Source: a virus. From it: DNA of 34,312 nucleotides. The number at the start of each line of letters is the position of its first letter. Within the stretch, counting starts at the first letter, position 1. Position numbers and translations under genes: made by a program. The notes beneath the pieces were generated by a model. The model saw only the letters and a list, made by a program, of their open reading frames with translations. It did not search any database and was not told the DNA's origin. Where the stretch lies: IMG/VR virus record IMGVR_UViG_3300002835_000611, positions 1 through 34,312 of that record. One strand, written 5' to 3'. Positions 8,031-15,338 of this stretch are shown one piece after another.

Positions 8031-8411
8031 ATGTCCAAAAAACGTGCATTTGTTAGATATACTAAATCTGGAAAAATTGTTCCAGGTAGTATGATTATTA
8101 CACAAGGTAGTTACCCTGAAGGTCCAGCACTATGGGGAGAAGTGGTAACAGATCTATGTTGTGACGACCCTGCTTTTACTACTACAAGTAAAATGAAAGG
8201 ATTTGTTCGTTACACTAAATCAGGAAATATTGTACCTGGTTCACTAGTTCTAGGAGAATCTTATCCAAAAGATGGAGGTTTATGGAGAGACGTAACTATC
8301 AATCTCTGCTGTGATCCTGATCAGTTGGGTAACTTTATTCTTTTAGAAGATAGTGTACCTGGAGACAGTAATTATTTATTACAAGAAGACGGAAGTCGCA
8401 TAATCCTTTAA
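8031..8411 (+). CDS. Appendage protein with two FVRYTKSGKIVPGS modules
   Basis: 126 aa built from two tandem copies of a ~42-residue module: residues 3-44 (RAFVRYTKSGKIVPGSMII, SYPEGP, LWGEV, DLCC) and 55-94 (MKGFVRYTKSGNIVPGSLVL, SYPKDG, LWRDV, NLCC). Each ends in a Cys-Cys pair. A short tail follows (FILLEDSVPGDSNYLLQEDG) of the kind often found at the ends of phage structural proteins. Likely a virion tail component; function inferred from neighbours. Confidence 0.65.
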   Translation: MSKKRAFVRYTKSGKIVPGSMIITQGSYPEGPALWGEVVTDLCCDDPAFTTTSKMKGFVRYTKSGNIVPGSLVLGESYPKDGGLWRDVTINLCCDPDQLGNFILLEDSVPGDSNYLLQEDGSRIIL

Positions 8412-8431
8412 ACCCTTTAAAAATTATAAAA

Positions 8432-9136
8432 ATGTCAGACAAAAAAATTAGTCAGCTTACAGCAGCTGCACCCCTTACAGGGACAGAACAACTACCTCTT
8501 GTACAGGGAGGTGTAACATTAAAAGCAAGTACTCAAAATGTAGCAAATCTTGCAATTCCAACACAAACCGGGCAAAATGGTAAGTATCTTACCACAAATG
8601 GTTCAGTTGCGAGTTGGGATGCGATTAATATTAGTACCGCTGATGTTACCGGTACTTTACCAATTGCTAATGGTGGTACTGGACAAACGAGTGCAAGCAG
8701 CGCAATCAACGCTTTGTTACCATCACAAACGGGGGAAAATGGTAAGTATTTAACAACAAATGGTACAACAGCTTCATGGGCAAATGTAAGTGCTGGTTAT
8801 CCGACAATAGCTTTTGCAGTTACACTAACATCTGGTTTAGCTAGTACTACACAATTAATAAATACAACAGGAGCAACCATAAGTGTTACTAGTAGTACTA
8901 ACATTATTACAGTTACATCATCGAGCAATATTTTTACATTAAATAAAACATTTTGTACGTCTAATGCAATTAGAAGCACAAACGCTTTCACATTTGGAAT
9001 TTTGACACCTATATTTCAAAGAAGCAATGACAGCAGTTGCACATTTGATGTATTTACTAATGATGGTTCAGCAGCTAATATATCCCAAATAACAGCACCA
9101 GCAGTTTGGCAATTTGAAATTGTAATTTATCCTTAA
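8432..9136 (+). CDS. Tail fibre-like protein
   Basis: 234 aa. The N-terminus (KISQLTAAAPLTGTEQLPLV) is a fibre attachment pattern common in phage. Two copies of a short repeat, GKYLTTNGSVASW (50-62) and GKYLTTNGTTASW (104-116), flank GTLPIANGGTGQTSASSA, a hallmark of trimeric fibre shafts. The C-terminal 110 residues are rich in S/T/I strands and probably form the tip. Expected to be a virion appendage involved in host recognition. Confidence 0.75.
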   Translation: MSDKKISQLTAAAPLTGTEQLPLVQGGVTLKASTQNVANLAIPTQTGQNGKYLTTNGSVASWDAINISTADVTGTLPIANGGTGQTSASSAINALLPSQTGENGKYLTTNGTTASWANVSAGYPTIAFAVTLTSGLASTTQLINTTGATISVTSSTNIITVTSSSNIFTLNKTFCTSNAIRSTNAFTFGILTPIFQRSNDSSCTFDVFTNDGSAANISQITAPAVWQFEIVIYP

Positions 9137-9146
9137 TACCTAAAAA

Positions 9147-9275
9147 ATGGCAAAAGGAAAAGCAGGTGGTGAATCTCGTAAGATCACCTTTGGTAAACGT
9201 AAAGGTGGGAAAGCTAGAAAGTCTAGCGGTCCTAAAGATAAAGCTGTCTCTAAGTATAGAGGACAGGGTCGTTAA
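9147..9275 (+). CDS. 42-aa highly basic protein
   Basis: Very basic, rich in G/K/R: starts MAKGKAGGESRKITFGKRKG and ends KYRGQGR. Similar small basic proteins with a terminal RGQGR occur in other Bacteroidota phages, usually beside tail genes. It could bind nucleic acid or be packaged; unknown. Confidence 0.6.
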   Translation: MAKGKAGGESRKITFGKRKGGKARKSSGPKDKAVSKYRGQGR

Positions 9276-9302
9276 CGAATACTAAATGTATGGAAAGTGA
9301 AC

Positions 9303-9524
9303 ATGTTAAGAAAGCAAAGAAAGAAATTAACAACCTTAAGAGACGCATCCCTAATGCTAGCGATGTTCTTCCTACCGTTTGGGTACGACTTCCTTTTCAA
9401 ACTGATAATGGAGGTAACTGGCTCATTCTGGGTAGCAGATCTTATCTTCTATGGAATCTCCGCTTCCTTCTTTGCATCCTATATCTTGTTGTCCAAGTAC
9501 TTAAATAAAGATCGTACGTCTTAG
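9303..9524 (+). CDS. Small two-helix membrane protein
   Basis: 73 aa from ATG 9303 (a GTG at 9297 is an alternative). A basic N-terminus (LRKQRKKLTTLRD) is followed by two hydrophobic helices (ASLMLAMFFLPFGYDFLFKL and VADLIFYGISASFFASYILL) and a short basic tail. An overlapping frame starting with ATG 9290 lacks these features and is probably a shadow. Last gene of the rightward operon; a lysis or superinfection role is possible. Confidence 0.6.
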   Translation: MLRKQRKKLTTLRDASLMLAMFFLPFGYDFLFKLIMEVTGSFWVADLIFYGISASFFASYILLSKYLNKDRTS

Positions 9525-9539
9525 GTTAACATTTACATA

Positions 9540-9573
9540 AGCTTACACACCCCCTCAACATCTTCTGTAAGCT
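9540..9573 (+). other. 3'-UTR inverted repeat
   Basis: AGCTTAC (9540-9546) pairs with GTAAGCT (9567-9573) around a 20-nt C-rich loop, just after the last rightward gene and before the bidirectional terminator. It could stabilise the mRNA 3' end. Confidence 0.4.
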
Positions 9574-9587
9574 GCCTAAGCAAAAGT

Positions 9588-9615
9588 AAGGGTCCCATAA
9601 TCGGGACCCTTTTCC
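9588..9615. terminator. Bidirectional intrinsic terminator
   Basis: A 9-bp hairpin AAGGGTCCC/GGGACCCTT with a 6-nt loop and T-rich tracts on both sides (TTTTCCTTT rightward, CTTACTTTTG leftward). It lies between two convergent genes, the rightward tail/lysis operon and the leftward UDG gene, and can end both transcripts. Confidence 0.85.
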
Positions 9616-9619
9616 TTTA

Positions 9620-10348
9620 CTACCAAGATATACCACCAAGATTCTTAGATGCTAACCACGTATTTATATCATTAAATATATGACCACCATCCCAGTCTTT
9701 ATCTTTTTTATACGCTGCAGATGCAGGATGTGATACAGATATAATTGGATGTTGATATGCAGAAGCTCCCAGTATAGGACTTTCTATATACTCTCTGAAT
9801 GTTTCTGCTTGTTTACCTAACAGAACAAATAGTACATCATCTTTCTTTGCTCTTATCTGATCTATAACAAATATCAGGAAATCTTTCCAAATTCCATAGT
9901 GTGTACCTGGTTTATTCATCTGCACAGTGAGTGCTGAATTAAGGAGTAAGACACCCTGATTAGCCCAACGTGTAAGATCGGGATCTTGTTCATGTGATCC
10001 TAATGCATTAAACATATACTTTAAACTGGGTTGTGCTTTACCTGTTATTCCACAGGAAAACGCAATACCATCTGCTACACCAGGAGTGAAATAAGGATCT
10101 TGTCCTATTATCACCACCTTAGTTTTACTCCAAGCACATTGTTCAAATGCTCTGAATACATACTTTAATCCAGGAGTAAATCTCCTGTCCATTGTAACCT
10201 CGTCATACAATTTTTGTATAACTTGTTCAAAATCAGTACTGTTGAGGAATAGTTTTAGTACATCCCCCCATCCTGATTCTTGTAGTTTTGCTATAAGTTT
10301 TGTTTTGGTATCTTGTATAATACCTGTTTTTTCTTCAGTTGTTGTCAT
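9620..10348 (-). CDS. ung: Uracil-DNA glycosylase, family 1-like
   Basis: 242 aa from ATG 10348, the start that leaves room for the divergent promoter and matches family length. It removes uracil from DNA. Motifs: KVVIIGQDPYF at 77-87 (water-activating loop, Asp in GQDPY), VLLLNSALTV at 133-142 (uracil-binding Asn), and SVSHPASAAY at 204-213 (the HPSPLS-type leucine loop). Two positions differ from textbook Ung: GQDPYH has F for H, and HPSPLS reads HPASAA, so the minor-groove loop lacks its usual Pro/Leu pair. A UDG is a recurrent crAss-like phage gene. It is transcribed leftward from a 31-nt divergent gap. Confidence 0.9.
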   Translation of the reverse strand: MTTTEEKTGIIQDTKTKLIAKLQESGWGDVLKLFLNSTDFEQVIQKLYDEVTMDRRFTPGLKYVFRAFEQCAWSKTKVVIIGQDPYFTPGVADGIAFSCGITGKAQPSLKYMFNALGSHEQDPDLTRWANQGVLLLNSALTVQMNKPGTHYGIWKDFLIFVIDQIRAKKDDVLFVLLGKQAETFREYIESPILGASAYQHPIISVSHPASAAYKKDKDWDGGHIFNDINTWLASKNLGGISW

Positions 10349-10355
10349 AAGTTTG

Positions 10356-10376
10356 TATATTTGATGTAACAAATAT
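10356..10376. promoter_or_regulatory. Divergent promoter/operator with inverted repeat
   Basis: The 31-nt gap between UDG and the rightward gene at 10380 contains a perfect inverted repeat, ATATTTG (10357-10363) and CAAATAT (10370-10376), with a 6-nt spacer. On the plus strand TATATTTG (10356-10363) exactly fits the Bacteroidota -7 consensus TAnnTTTG; the minus strand has the near match AATATTTG. One regulator dimer could control both genes. Confidence 0.5.
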
Positions 10377-10379
10377 TGT

Positions 10380-10697
10380 ATGGAAAAGTTACAGATTGAA
10401 AGAATAAAGAATGAAGGAATCATAGATATAAAACTAAGTGGTAGTTTTTATAAAAGAATCCAGCAGGTTTTAAACTTTATAGCTTCTATAGAAGATAAAG
10501 ATTCTCTTACAGATCTTATCGATAAATTAAATGATGAAGTTTCTGATGAGAATTTTTCAGAATGGGAGACCGTTGTAGAAACAATGATGATCTTGTGTTC
10601 TGAAATAGAAACAAAAGCTAAAGAGCAAGGACATACAGAGATGGTAGATATAGAAGTTACACCTACCACCACTGATGCTCCCACTGCTAACCTATAG
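10380..10697 (+). CDS. Unknown acidic helical protein, lone plus-strand gene
   Basis: 105 aa, helical and acidic (GSFYKRIQQVLNFIASIEDK, SLTDLIDKLNDEV, WETVVETMMILCSEIETKAK) with a Thr/Pro-rich tail. It is the only rightward gene in an 18-kb leftward block and its 3' end overlaps the convergent gene by 11 bp. It has its own TAnnTTTG promoter. Not recognised; the isolated opposite orientation suggests separate timing or recent acquisition. Confidence 0.72.
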   Translation: MEKLQIERIKNEGIIDIKLSGSFYKRIQQVLNFIASIEDKDSLTDLIDKLNDEVSDENFSEWETVVETMMILCSEIETKAKEQGHTEMVDIEVTPTTTDAPTANL

Positions 10698-11085
10698 GAT
10701 AATCAATCGCTTGACCTATAGATACAATAGTCTCTATTACAAGAGATAGTTCTTCCTTACTGCATTTACCAAAGCTTTTACAATAGAGAAAGGTTTCTCC
10801 CTCTATTTCTTTTTCAATACATATACCAGCTCTGCGTTTAACTATCAGTTTCATATCTTCAAAAGTTTCTCCAATATGTTGCGATAGTTCTCTAATCATC
10901 GCGTGAATCTTTGCAAGCTGTGCAAGACTACCATCATCGCTTTGAACTTCCATATAAACTTCTAGCTTATAACCTTCAGGTAGGTTATTTATAAAAGCTT
11001 CATACTTTATTTTATCAGCAGCTGTTAGATAATCAATTTGACCATTCTTTTTTTCTAATATGGTCATCAACGTATTCTTTCTCAT
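10687..11085 (-). CDS. Possible NinB-like recombination-associated protein
   Basis: 132 aa. The central segment LAQLAKIHAMIRELSQHIGE followed by TFEDMKLIVKRRAG resembles the helical core of NinB/NinX-type phage proteins that act on single-stranded DNA, but the match is by eye only. It overlaps the helicase start by 4 nt (ATGA), so the two are translationally coupled, which supports a role in DNA metabolism. Confidence 0.5.
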   Translation of the reverse strand: MRKNTLMTILEKKNGQIDYLTAADKIKYEAFINNLPEGYKLEVYMEVQSDDGSLAQLAKIHAMIRELSQHIGETFEDMKLIVKRRAGICIEKEIEGETFLYCKSFGKCSKEELSLVIETIVSIGQAIDYPIG

Positions 11086-12203
11086 AAGTTTAGAATTTTT
11101 TCACCTTGTTTAACCCAGGTTATTTTAGAGCTATCAAAATCCTTGAGAGCTTCTGTAATCCATTTCTCATCAACTGTACCTTTATAGCACAGGATGTGAA
11201 TAATAGCACACTCATCTGGATTTAAACGTAGTAGTCGTCCTATTCTTTGCGAACTCTTGCGTTCATTACCGTAAGCGTGCATAATAATACCTTCTTTTAG
11301 TCCTTTTATATTTACACCCTCATTTAACTGCAGTACACAGGATAGCTTAGTTATTCTACCAGCAGAGAATGCTTGCAGGTTTTCTTCACTATCAGGATTT
11401 GCAGAGTCATAAGTAATAGGACATATCCTACGAGCTTGAGCTATCGTATTAGCAAACAGAATACATTTTTCTTCTGAACTATCTAATAGTTTTTTAGCAT
11501 ATACCTCTTTACTAAGATAATCCATCATAGACTTCATACGAAGAACACTAGTTATTTGCTTAGCTTTTTGTGTCTTAGCACCAGCTATTCTTCTTGTCCA
11601 ATACTCATACGAATCAAACTCTGATGTCCACCAACTTTTACCTTTACTTTCAATCTTAAGATTTTTTCTAGCATCAAGATATAGTTCGTGTACTACTATC
11701 TTATAGTCATTAAGAATTTGATCCTCTACAGCATAGTCAGTCATATACTTATATACAATAGGACAGAATCTATTTACCATACGTCCTTTCTCTGAATCTC
11801 TCCAGCGTGGAGGTGTACCAGTAAGTCCTAGTATATATCCGTTATATTCTTCTAAAAAAGGTTCGTGAGAATGTAATAAACTATGACATTCATCTAATAC
11901 AATATATGTATACTCTTTTGGATCTTTTTTGTTTAAAGATACATACGTAGTATATTCAATACGTTTCATTAGTGATTTAGAAATATGAAATCTTTCTGCA
12001 TCTTGTTTCCAAGATTCAAAAATGCTCAACTTTGGTGCTACCACTAATATCTTATGTATCTTCTCTGTTATCTTATGATAGTGTTCAAGGTATTTTAAAC
12101 CTATAAGAGTTTTACCAACCCCCATAGATATCCCTAATCCACATCTTTTATATTTAAGTGCTTCTGCAAGTGCTTCAGCTTGTACTTCATCTCTTTTACT
12201 CAT
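11082..12203 (-). CDS. SF2 helicase (DEAD/SNF2-type)
   Basis: 373 aa, a compact two-lobe helicase. Motif I/Walker A is GISMGVGKT (24-32), Ia ILVVAPKLSIFESW (52-65), II DECH (104-107), III LTGTPPRW (127-134), V near QLNEGVNIKGLKEGIIMHAY, VI SSQRIGRLLRL (about 315-325). It would translocate on double-stranded DNA or unwind branched DNA in replication or recombination. crAss-like phages commonly carry an SNF2/UvsW-like helicase. It overlaps HNH upstream by 8 nt and the next gene by 4 nt. Confidence 0.88.
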   Translation of the reverse strand: MSKRDEVQAEALAEALKYKRCGLGISMGVGKTLIGLKYLEHYHKITEKIHKILVVAPKLSIFESWKQDAERFHISKSLMKRIEYTTYVSLNKKDPKEYTYIVLDECHSLLHSHEPFLEEYNGYILGLTGTPPRWRDSEKGRMVNRFCPIVYKYMTDYAVEDQILNDYKIVVHELYLDARKNLKIESKGKSWWTSEFDSYEYWTRRIAGAKTQKAKQITSVLRMKSMMDYLSKEVYAKKLLDSSEEKCILFANTIAQARRICPITYDSANPDSEENLQAFSAGRITKLSCVLQLNEGVNIKGLKEGIIMHAYGNERKSSQRIGRLLRLNPDECAIIHILCYKGTVDEKWITEALKDFDSSKITWVKQGEKILNL

Positions 12204-12615
12204 TTTTAATGTTTAATCGTGATTCAGATAGTCCCAGTTCTTTTGCTTCAATAGGATGGAGTTCTATCCATCTATGACAACTATTGCAAGCAGCTAACCA
12301 GGTTGAAATGTTTAGATAATCATCACCCACTCTACCACGCTTATGATGTACTTCAGTTGCCACCTTTGTACAACTAGGTAAATTAGCTTGACAAAACTTA
12401 TTTAAAGCAAGAAATGCCAATCTACGTTTATCGTAGACTGACATTTCCTTCTTTCTTTTATCACTCACCTTTTTTACAGGTGTGCGTTGTTTTGGTTTAT
12501 CGGGAGGATTAATTGAATACCAGCATTCTTTACAATATTTCTGCTTCCCTTCGCTCTTCCAAATGTATTTCATCTGATTGCATTGAGCGCAGTTCTTGAG
12601 TTTTGATTGGATCAT
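12196..12615 (-). CDS. HNH endonuclease with N-terminal zinc ribbon
   Basis: 139 aa. A zinc ribbon (C9xxC12 and C28xxC31) precedes a basic linker and an HNH domain: CQANLPSC (75-82), TEVHHKRGR (88-95, the HH pair), then LNISTWLAACNSCHRWIELH with C110xxCH. This is a nicking or cutting nuclease fold; in a phage genome it may act in packaging, recombination or as a homing enzyme. Its position in a tight operon with a helicase, not as a free-standing insert, favours DNA processing. Its 5' end overlaps the upstream gene by 86 nt. Confidence 0.85.
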   Translation of the reverse strand: MIQSKLKNCAQCNQMKYIWKSEGKQKYCKECWYSINPPDKPKQRTPVKKVSDKRKKEMSVYDKRRLAFLALNKFCQANLPSCTKVATEVHHKRGRVGDDYLNISTWLAACNSCHRWIELHPIEAKELGLSESRLNIKNE

Positions 12616-12805
12616 ATTCTATTGATGATTCTATTAACATACCACCTATAGCAGGTCTACCCATAATATCTACAGGTCCTTTAATCATATTAGCAATTAC
12701 ACTCCCTCTTTTTAAGAGGTCTTCAAGTAATATTCTTTCTGCTGTTGTTTGTGGTAATAATACCAGTTTAGTTTCTTGATTGATTGTAACAAAAATTGTT
12801 TCCAT
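12530..12805 (-). CDS. Unknown 91-aa protein overlapping HNH gene
   Basis: 91 aa. The N-terminal part is beta-strand-like (METIFVTINQETKLVLLPQT), then a helix (TTAERILLEDLLKRG) and an acidic, charged C-terminus (DEIHLEERREAEIL). Its last 86 nt overlap the HNH gene in another frame, so both tails are constrained together. Not recognised. Confidence 0.6.
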   Translation of the reverse strand: METIFVTINQETKLVLLPQTTAERILLEDLLKRGSVIANMIKGPVDIMGRPAIGGMLIESSIEYDPIKTQELRSMQSDEIHLEERREAEIL

Positions 12806-12806
12806 T

Positions 12807-13115
12807 TTAGTAATTGTGGCTTGGAAAGATCATCTCCACTTCTTCAGCAAGTTCCGGTTGTACATCTTTGATAATTTCGTAAACCGGTTTTAGTTTATCG
12901 TGTATGGATTTCATATATAGATAATGATTACTCTGTAGCATTTCATCAAGTACTTTTTCAGGTACTTCTGTTTCTACATTAATAATACCGTGTTTAGTAG
13001 GTATTTTTTGATCCACTTTATGGTCTTCATACACTTTTTCATACTGTTCTTTAATAGTCTTTGCTGTAAAGAATAAAAAGATGATCTCTTGATTAGTTAA
13101 ATTAAGTTGAGTCAT
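12807..13115 (-). CDS. Unknown helical protein
   Basis: 102 aa, mostly helical and charged (NQEIIFLFFTAKTIKEQYEK, LDEMLQSNHYLYMKSIHDKL, ELAEEVEMIFPSHNY). It overlaps the preceding gene by 4 nt and is 1 nt from the following gene. No family recognised; a small DNA-metabolism accessory protein is likely from context. Confidence 0.65.
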   Translation of the reverse strand: MTQLNLTNQEIIFLFFTAKTIKEQYEKVYEDHKVDQKIPTKHGIINVETEVPEKVLDEMLQSNHYLYMKSIHDKLKPVYEIIKDVQPELAEEVEMIFPSHNY

Positions 13116-13657
13116 TGTTTGGGGAACAGACCTTTTAGACGCAGATATTCTACAATCTCCTGTTCGGACACTAAGGTACGAATATCTGTTCTACTAACAT
13201 CAGTTCCCACTGGGTTTTCTTTGCAGACGTCAACAAACTGCTTCATAAATTTTGAATGAGGGAATAGTTTTAACAGCAGGTTGTCTAGTCTTGTGCTAAT
13301 AATTTCTTTCTTCCAGTTATATAGCACTTTCTCCACCTTTCTTGCTACGTCTAGAATATAATACTGACGTATTAAAGGCATTTCCTTTATCTGCTTATCT
13401 GTATATCTGTGTTTAGAATACAAAATGTCATTAAGGATTCTCCTGTGCGTGGGTGATAAAAAGTCATCTTTACTGGATAGAGCTCTTTGTCCTTTGTACA
13501 CCTTGCCAAATAAAACAAGTTCTTTTGTAGGTGTTTGATTTTCAAGCTTGTAAACATAATGCTTGTTTGTGTCTGTATAGATAACAGACATCTTGTTAGC
13601 TTCAACGCTAATTGTTTTGAATTGGTTAGAGGGTTTTTTGGGTTTCTTCCTTGTCAT
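13112..13657 (-). CDS. Unknown basic protein
   Basis: 181 aa with a very basic start (MTRKKPKKPSNQFK). The middle (VYKGQRALSSKDDFLSPTHR, RRILNDILYSKH) and C-terminus (TDVSRTDIRTLVSEQEIVEY) are helical and contain several R/K clusters, suggesting nucleic-acid contact. First gene of a tight six-gene leftward operon (HNH, helicase) and directly downstream of a strong terminator, so it probably follows a promoter in 13658-13682, not identified. Confidence 0.65.
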   Translation of the reverse strand: MTRKKPKKPSNQFKTISVEANKMSVIYTDTNKHYVYKLENQTPTKELVLFGKVYKGQRALSSKDDFLSPTHRRILNDILYSKHRYTDKQIKEMPLIRQYYILDVARKVEKVLYNWKKEIISTRLDNLLLKLFPHSKFMKQFVDVCKENPVGTDVSRTDIRTLVSEQEIVEYLRLKGLFPKQ

Positions 13658-13682
13658 TTGACATTGATTTAAGGGTTTATAA

Positions 13683-13716
13683 ATAAAAAAGGGGATAGAA
13701 ATCCTATCCCCTCTTT
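13683..13716 (-). terminator. Intrinsic terminator
   Basis: A perfect 8-bp hairpin GGGGATAG/CTATCCCC (13689-13696, 13702-13709) with a 5-nt loop and T6 on the minus-strand side. It ends the transcript of the gene at 13753. The other side is also T-rich, but there is no rightward gene here. Confidence 0.85.
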
Positions 13717-13752
13717 TTAGAGTTGGTGTGTAAATACTTGATTTACTATATG

Positions 13753-14004
13753 TTATTCTTCATCAGGTGTGTAATCGATATCAGGTTCAACAGCATCTTC
13801 TACAATCTTATCTACTGGAGGAACAAAGTTATCTTCTGGATCAAATCTGGTGACTTTACCTTCTAATATAGATCCAAAGAATGGATCTTCAATTGGTTCA
13901 CCATAGTTAATGGACAGCAAAAACTCAAATTCCTCATCATCCATCTCAAGATACTGCTCTACAGATATTTCAATCACCTTACCATTTGGTAGACTGTACA
14001 GCAT
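13753..14004 (-). CDS. Small acidic protein
   Basis: 83 aa and strongly acidic (MDDEEFEFLLSINYGEPIED, DPEDNFVPPVDKIVEDAVEP). N-terminus MLYSLPNGKVIEISVEQYLE is strand-like. It is followed by a strong terminator. Not recognised; acidic small proteins of phages often mimic DNA or block host enzymes, but nothing here shows that. Confidence 0.65.
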   Translation of the reverse strand: MLYSLPNGKVIEISVEQYLEMDDEEFEFLLSINYGEPIEDPFFGSILEGKVTRFDPEDNFVPPVDKIVEDAVEPDIDYTPDEE

Positions 14005-14083
14005 TACTATTAATTTCTATACGAATTTAATAGATAACTGTCACATTTCCAATAGCTTACGCTAACAATTCAGCAGTATACAG

Positions 14084-14239
14084 CTATACCTTCTTTTTTT
14101 TCAGATCTCTTACCACTCCTTTCCAGTAAGCGTTGGTTTTGTTAATAGCTAACTGACGCTCTTCAAGCTTTCTTTTAAGCTCTTCATTCTCGCGTTCAAG
14201 TCTATCAATTCCTAGCAGCTTCTTAAATAGCTTCAGCAT
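14084..14239 (-). CDS. 51-aa basic coiled-coil protein
   Basis: A short frame from ATG 14239 to TAG 14084. The product starts MLKLFKKLLGIDRLERENEE and continues as a charged helix with heptad-like leucines (LKRKLEERQLAINK), ending in a lysine run. It is 15 nt downstream of the gene at 14255, in the same operon. Coding is supported by position and by the amphipathic design. Confidence 0.55.
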   Translation of the reverse strand: MLKLFKKLLGIDRLERENEELKRKLEERQLAINKTNAYWKGVVRDLKKKKV

Positions 14240-14254
14240 ATACTCTTATTTTAA

Positions 14255-14785
14255 TTAATCAATTAATCCATTTATAAACTTGTGATATAGATTTGTAAAT
14301 CTACCAGCAGTTTTTTGGGATTCTCCTTTGTCTTTAACTCTATCTGATTCGGTCAATTCTACTGTTGATTTAAGATCACCATTCTCATCCACCTCATATG
14401 GATGGCGTGTGATATTATATACAATTACATCATCGCCTTCTTCAGTACTTATATTGATAATAACAACTTCCTCTTTACTCTCTTGTTGTTTTTCTTTGTT
14501 GAATATTCTCATCCAAGCTTCTGCTACAAAAGAAATACATATAGGACTAATATTGTGCTTTTTTATCTTTTTGCATATTACTGGAATACCTTCTGACATA
14601 AAGAACTCTTTATCTTCTTCTCCTTTAAAATCTGTTTCAATATGAACTATTGCAAGTTGGTCTACATCTTCTTTTATTCCCATAATTTGTATATAAGCAC
14701 TTATATTTCCTGTTTTATTTATTTCTCTTCGGATATTTTCGATTAGTTCTTCTTTATAGTTTTGTATAATTAGATCATATTTCAT
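14255..14785 (-). CDS. Unknown 176-aa protein
   Basis: 176 aa. It reads as alternating helices and strands (KYDLIIQNYKEELIENIRRE, VDQLAIVHIETDFKGEEDKE, ISPICISFVAEAWMRIF, EEVVIINISTEEGDDVIVYN), a small alpha/beta fold. Overlaps the upstream gene by 4 nt (ATGA). Not recognised. Confidence 0.68.
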   Translation of the reverse strand: MKYDLIIQNYKEELIENIRREINKTGNISAYIQIMGIKEDVDQLAIVHIETDFKGEEDKEFFMSEGIPVICKKIKKHNISPICISFVAEAWMRIFNKEKQQESKEEVVIINISTEEGDDVIVYNITRHPYEVDENGDLKSTVELTESDRVKDKGESQKTAGRFTNLYHKFINGLID

Positions 14786-15108
14786 ATATGTACTGTTTCG
14801 TAATCAGTAATAATCTCTATTTGTCCCTTATAGAGTCCTGTACCTAATGTATTTAAATATGATAGTAGGATGTATAGTTCTGATACAACATCATACCCCA
14901 TTTCTTTGGAATTTACATTAGTTATTTTATAACCACTTCCTGTATCTTCAGCAGATATTGCTGTTTGTCCTTTTGCGTGATCATTCCACGCTGCACCAGA
15001 TCTAACGAGATTATATACAGGGTTACCTGTCTTTTCATTTTCTGTTTCTATAATCGTGTAGTTTTCTACACAGTCATCACCATAAGTATCGTAAACTCTT
15101 ACCTTCAT
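14782..15108 (-). CDS. Unknown 108-aa protein
   Basis: 108 aa, beta-rich (MKVRVYDTYGDDCVENYTII, NPVYNLVRSGAAWNDHAKG, GYKITNVNSKEMGYDVVSEL). It shares ATGA overlaps with the genes on both sides, so three genes are translationally coupled. Not recognised. Confidence 0.68.
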   Translation of the reverse strand: MKVRVYDTYGDDCVENYTIIETENEKTGNPVYNLVRSGAAWNDHAKGQTAISAEDTGSGYKITNVNSKEMGYDVVSELYILLSYLNTLGTGLYKGQIEIITDYETVHI

Positions 15109-15260
15109 AAATCTCTAGTCTTATCGAGTTTACCAAACACACCTTCACACATTTCATCAAAGTAGTCAGCGTTCCATACAAGAAGACTTGTAATAGCTGC
15201 CCATAAAATAATAGGAATTGATAACATCACTCCTACCCAGTAGTAAATAAACTTTAACAT
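15105..15260 (-). CDS. 51-aa single-pass membrane protein
   Basis: A frame from ATG 15260 to TGA 15105 that overlaps the next gene (ATGA). One long hydrophobic helix (FIYYWVGVMLSIPIILWAAI, TSLLVW) is followed by an acidic tail (NADYFDEMCEGVFGKLDKTR). First gene after the tmRNA terminator. Function unknown. Confidence 0.62.
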   Translation of the reverse strand: MLKFIYYWVGVMLSIPIILWAAITSLLVWNADYFDEMCEGVFGKLDKTRDL

Positions 15261-15278
15261 AGTTTAGTTTTTAGATTT

Positions 15279-15309
15279 AAAAAATGTCCCCAGTGTAGAA
15301 ACACCGGGG
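15279..15309 (-). terminator. Terminator after tmRNA
   Basis: On the minus strand, a 9-bp hairpin CCCCGGTGT/ACACTGGGG (one G-U pair, loop TTCT) is followed by ACATTTTTT. It lies 30 nt downstream of the tmRNA 3' end and would end the tmRNA-containing transcript. Confidence 0.85.
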
Positions 15310-15338
15310 TTGATTGCTTGTCATATGAAAAAAAACAG

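Noticed and set aside
9290-9508. Alternative plus frame from ATG 9290
   Set aside because: It overlaps the membrane-protein frame at 9303, lacks clear membrane design at the right places and has weaker coding character.
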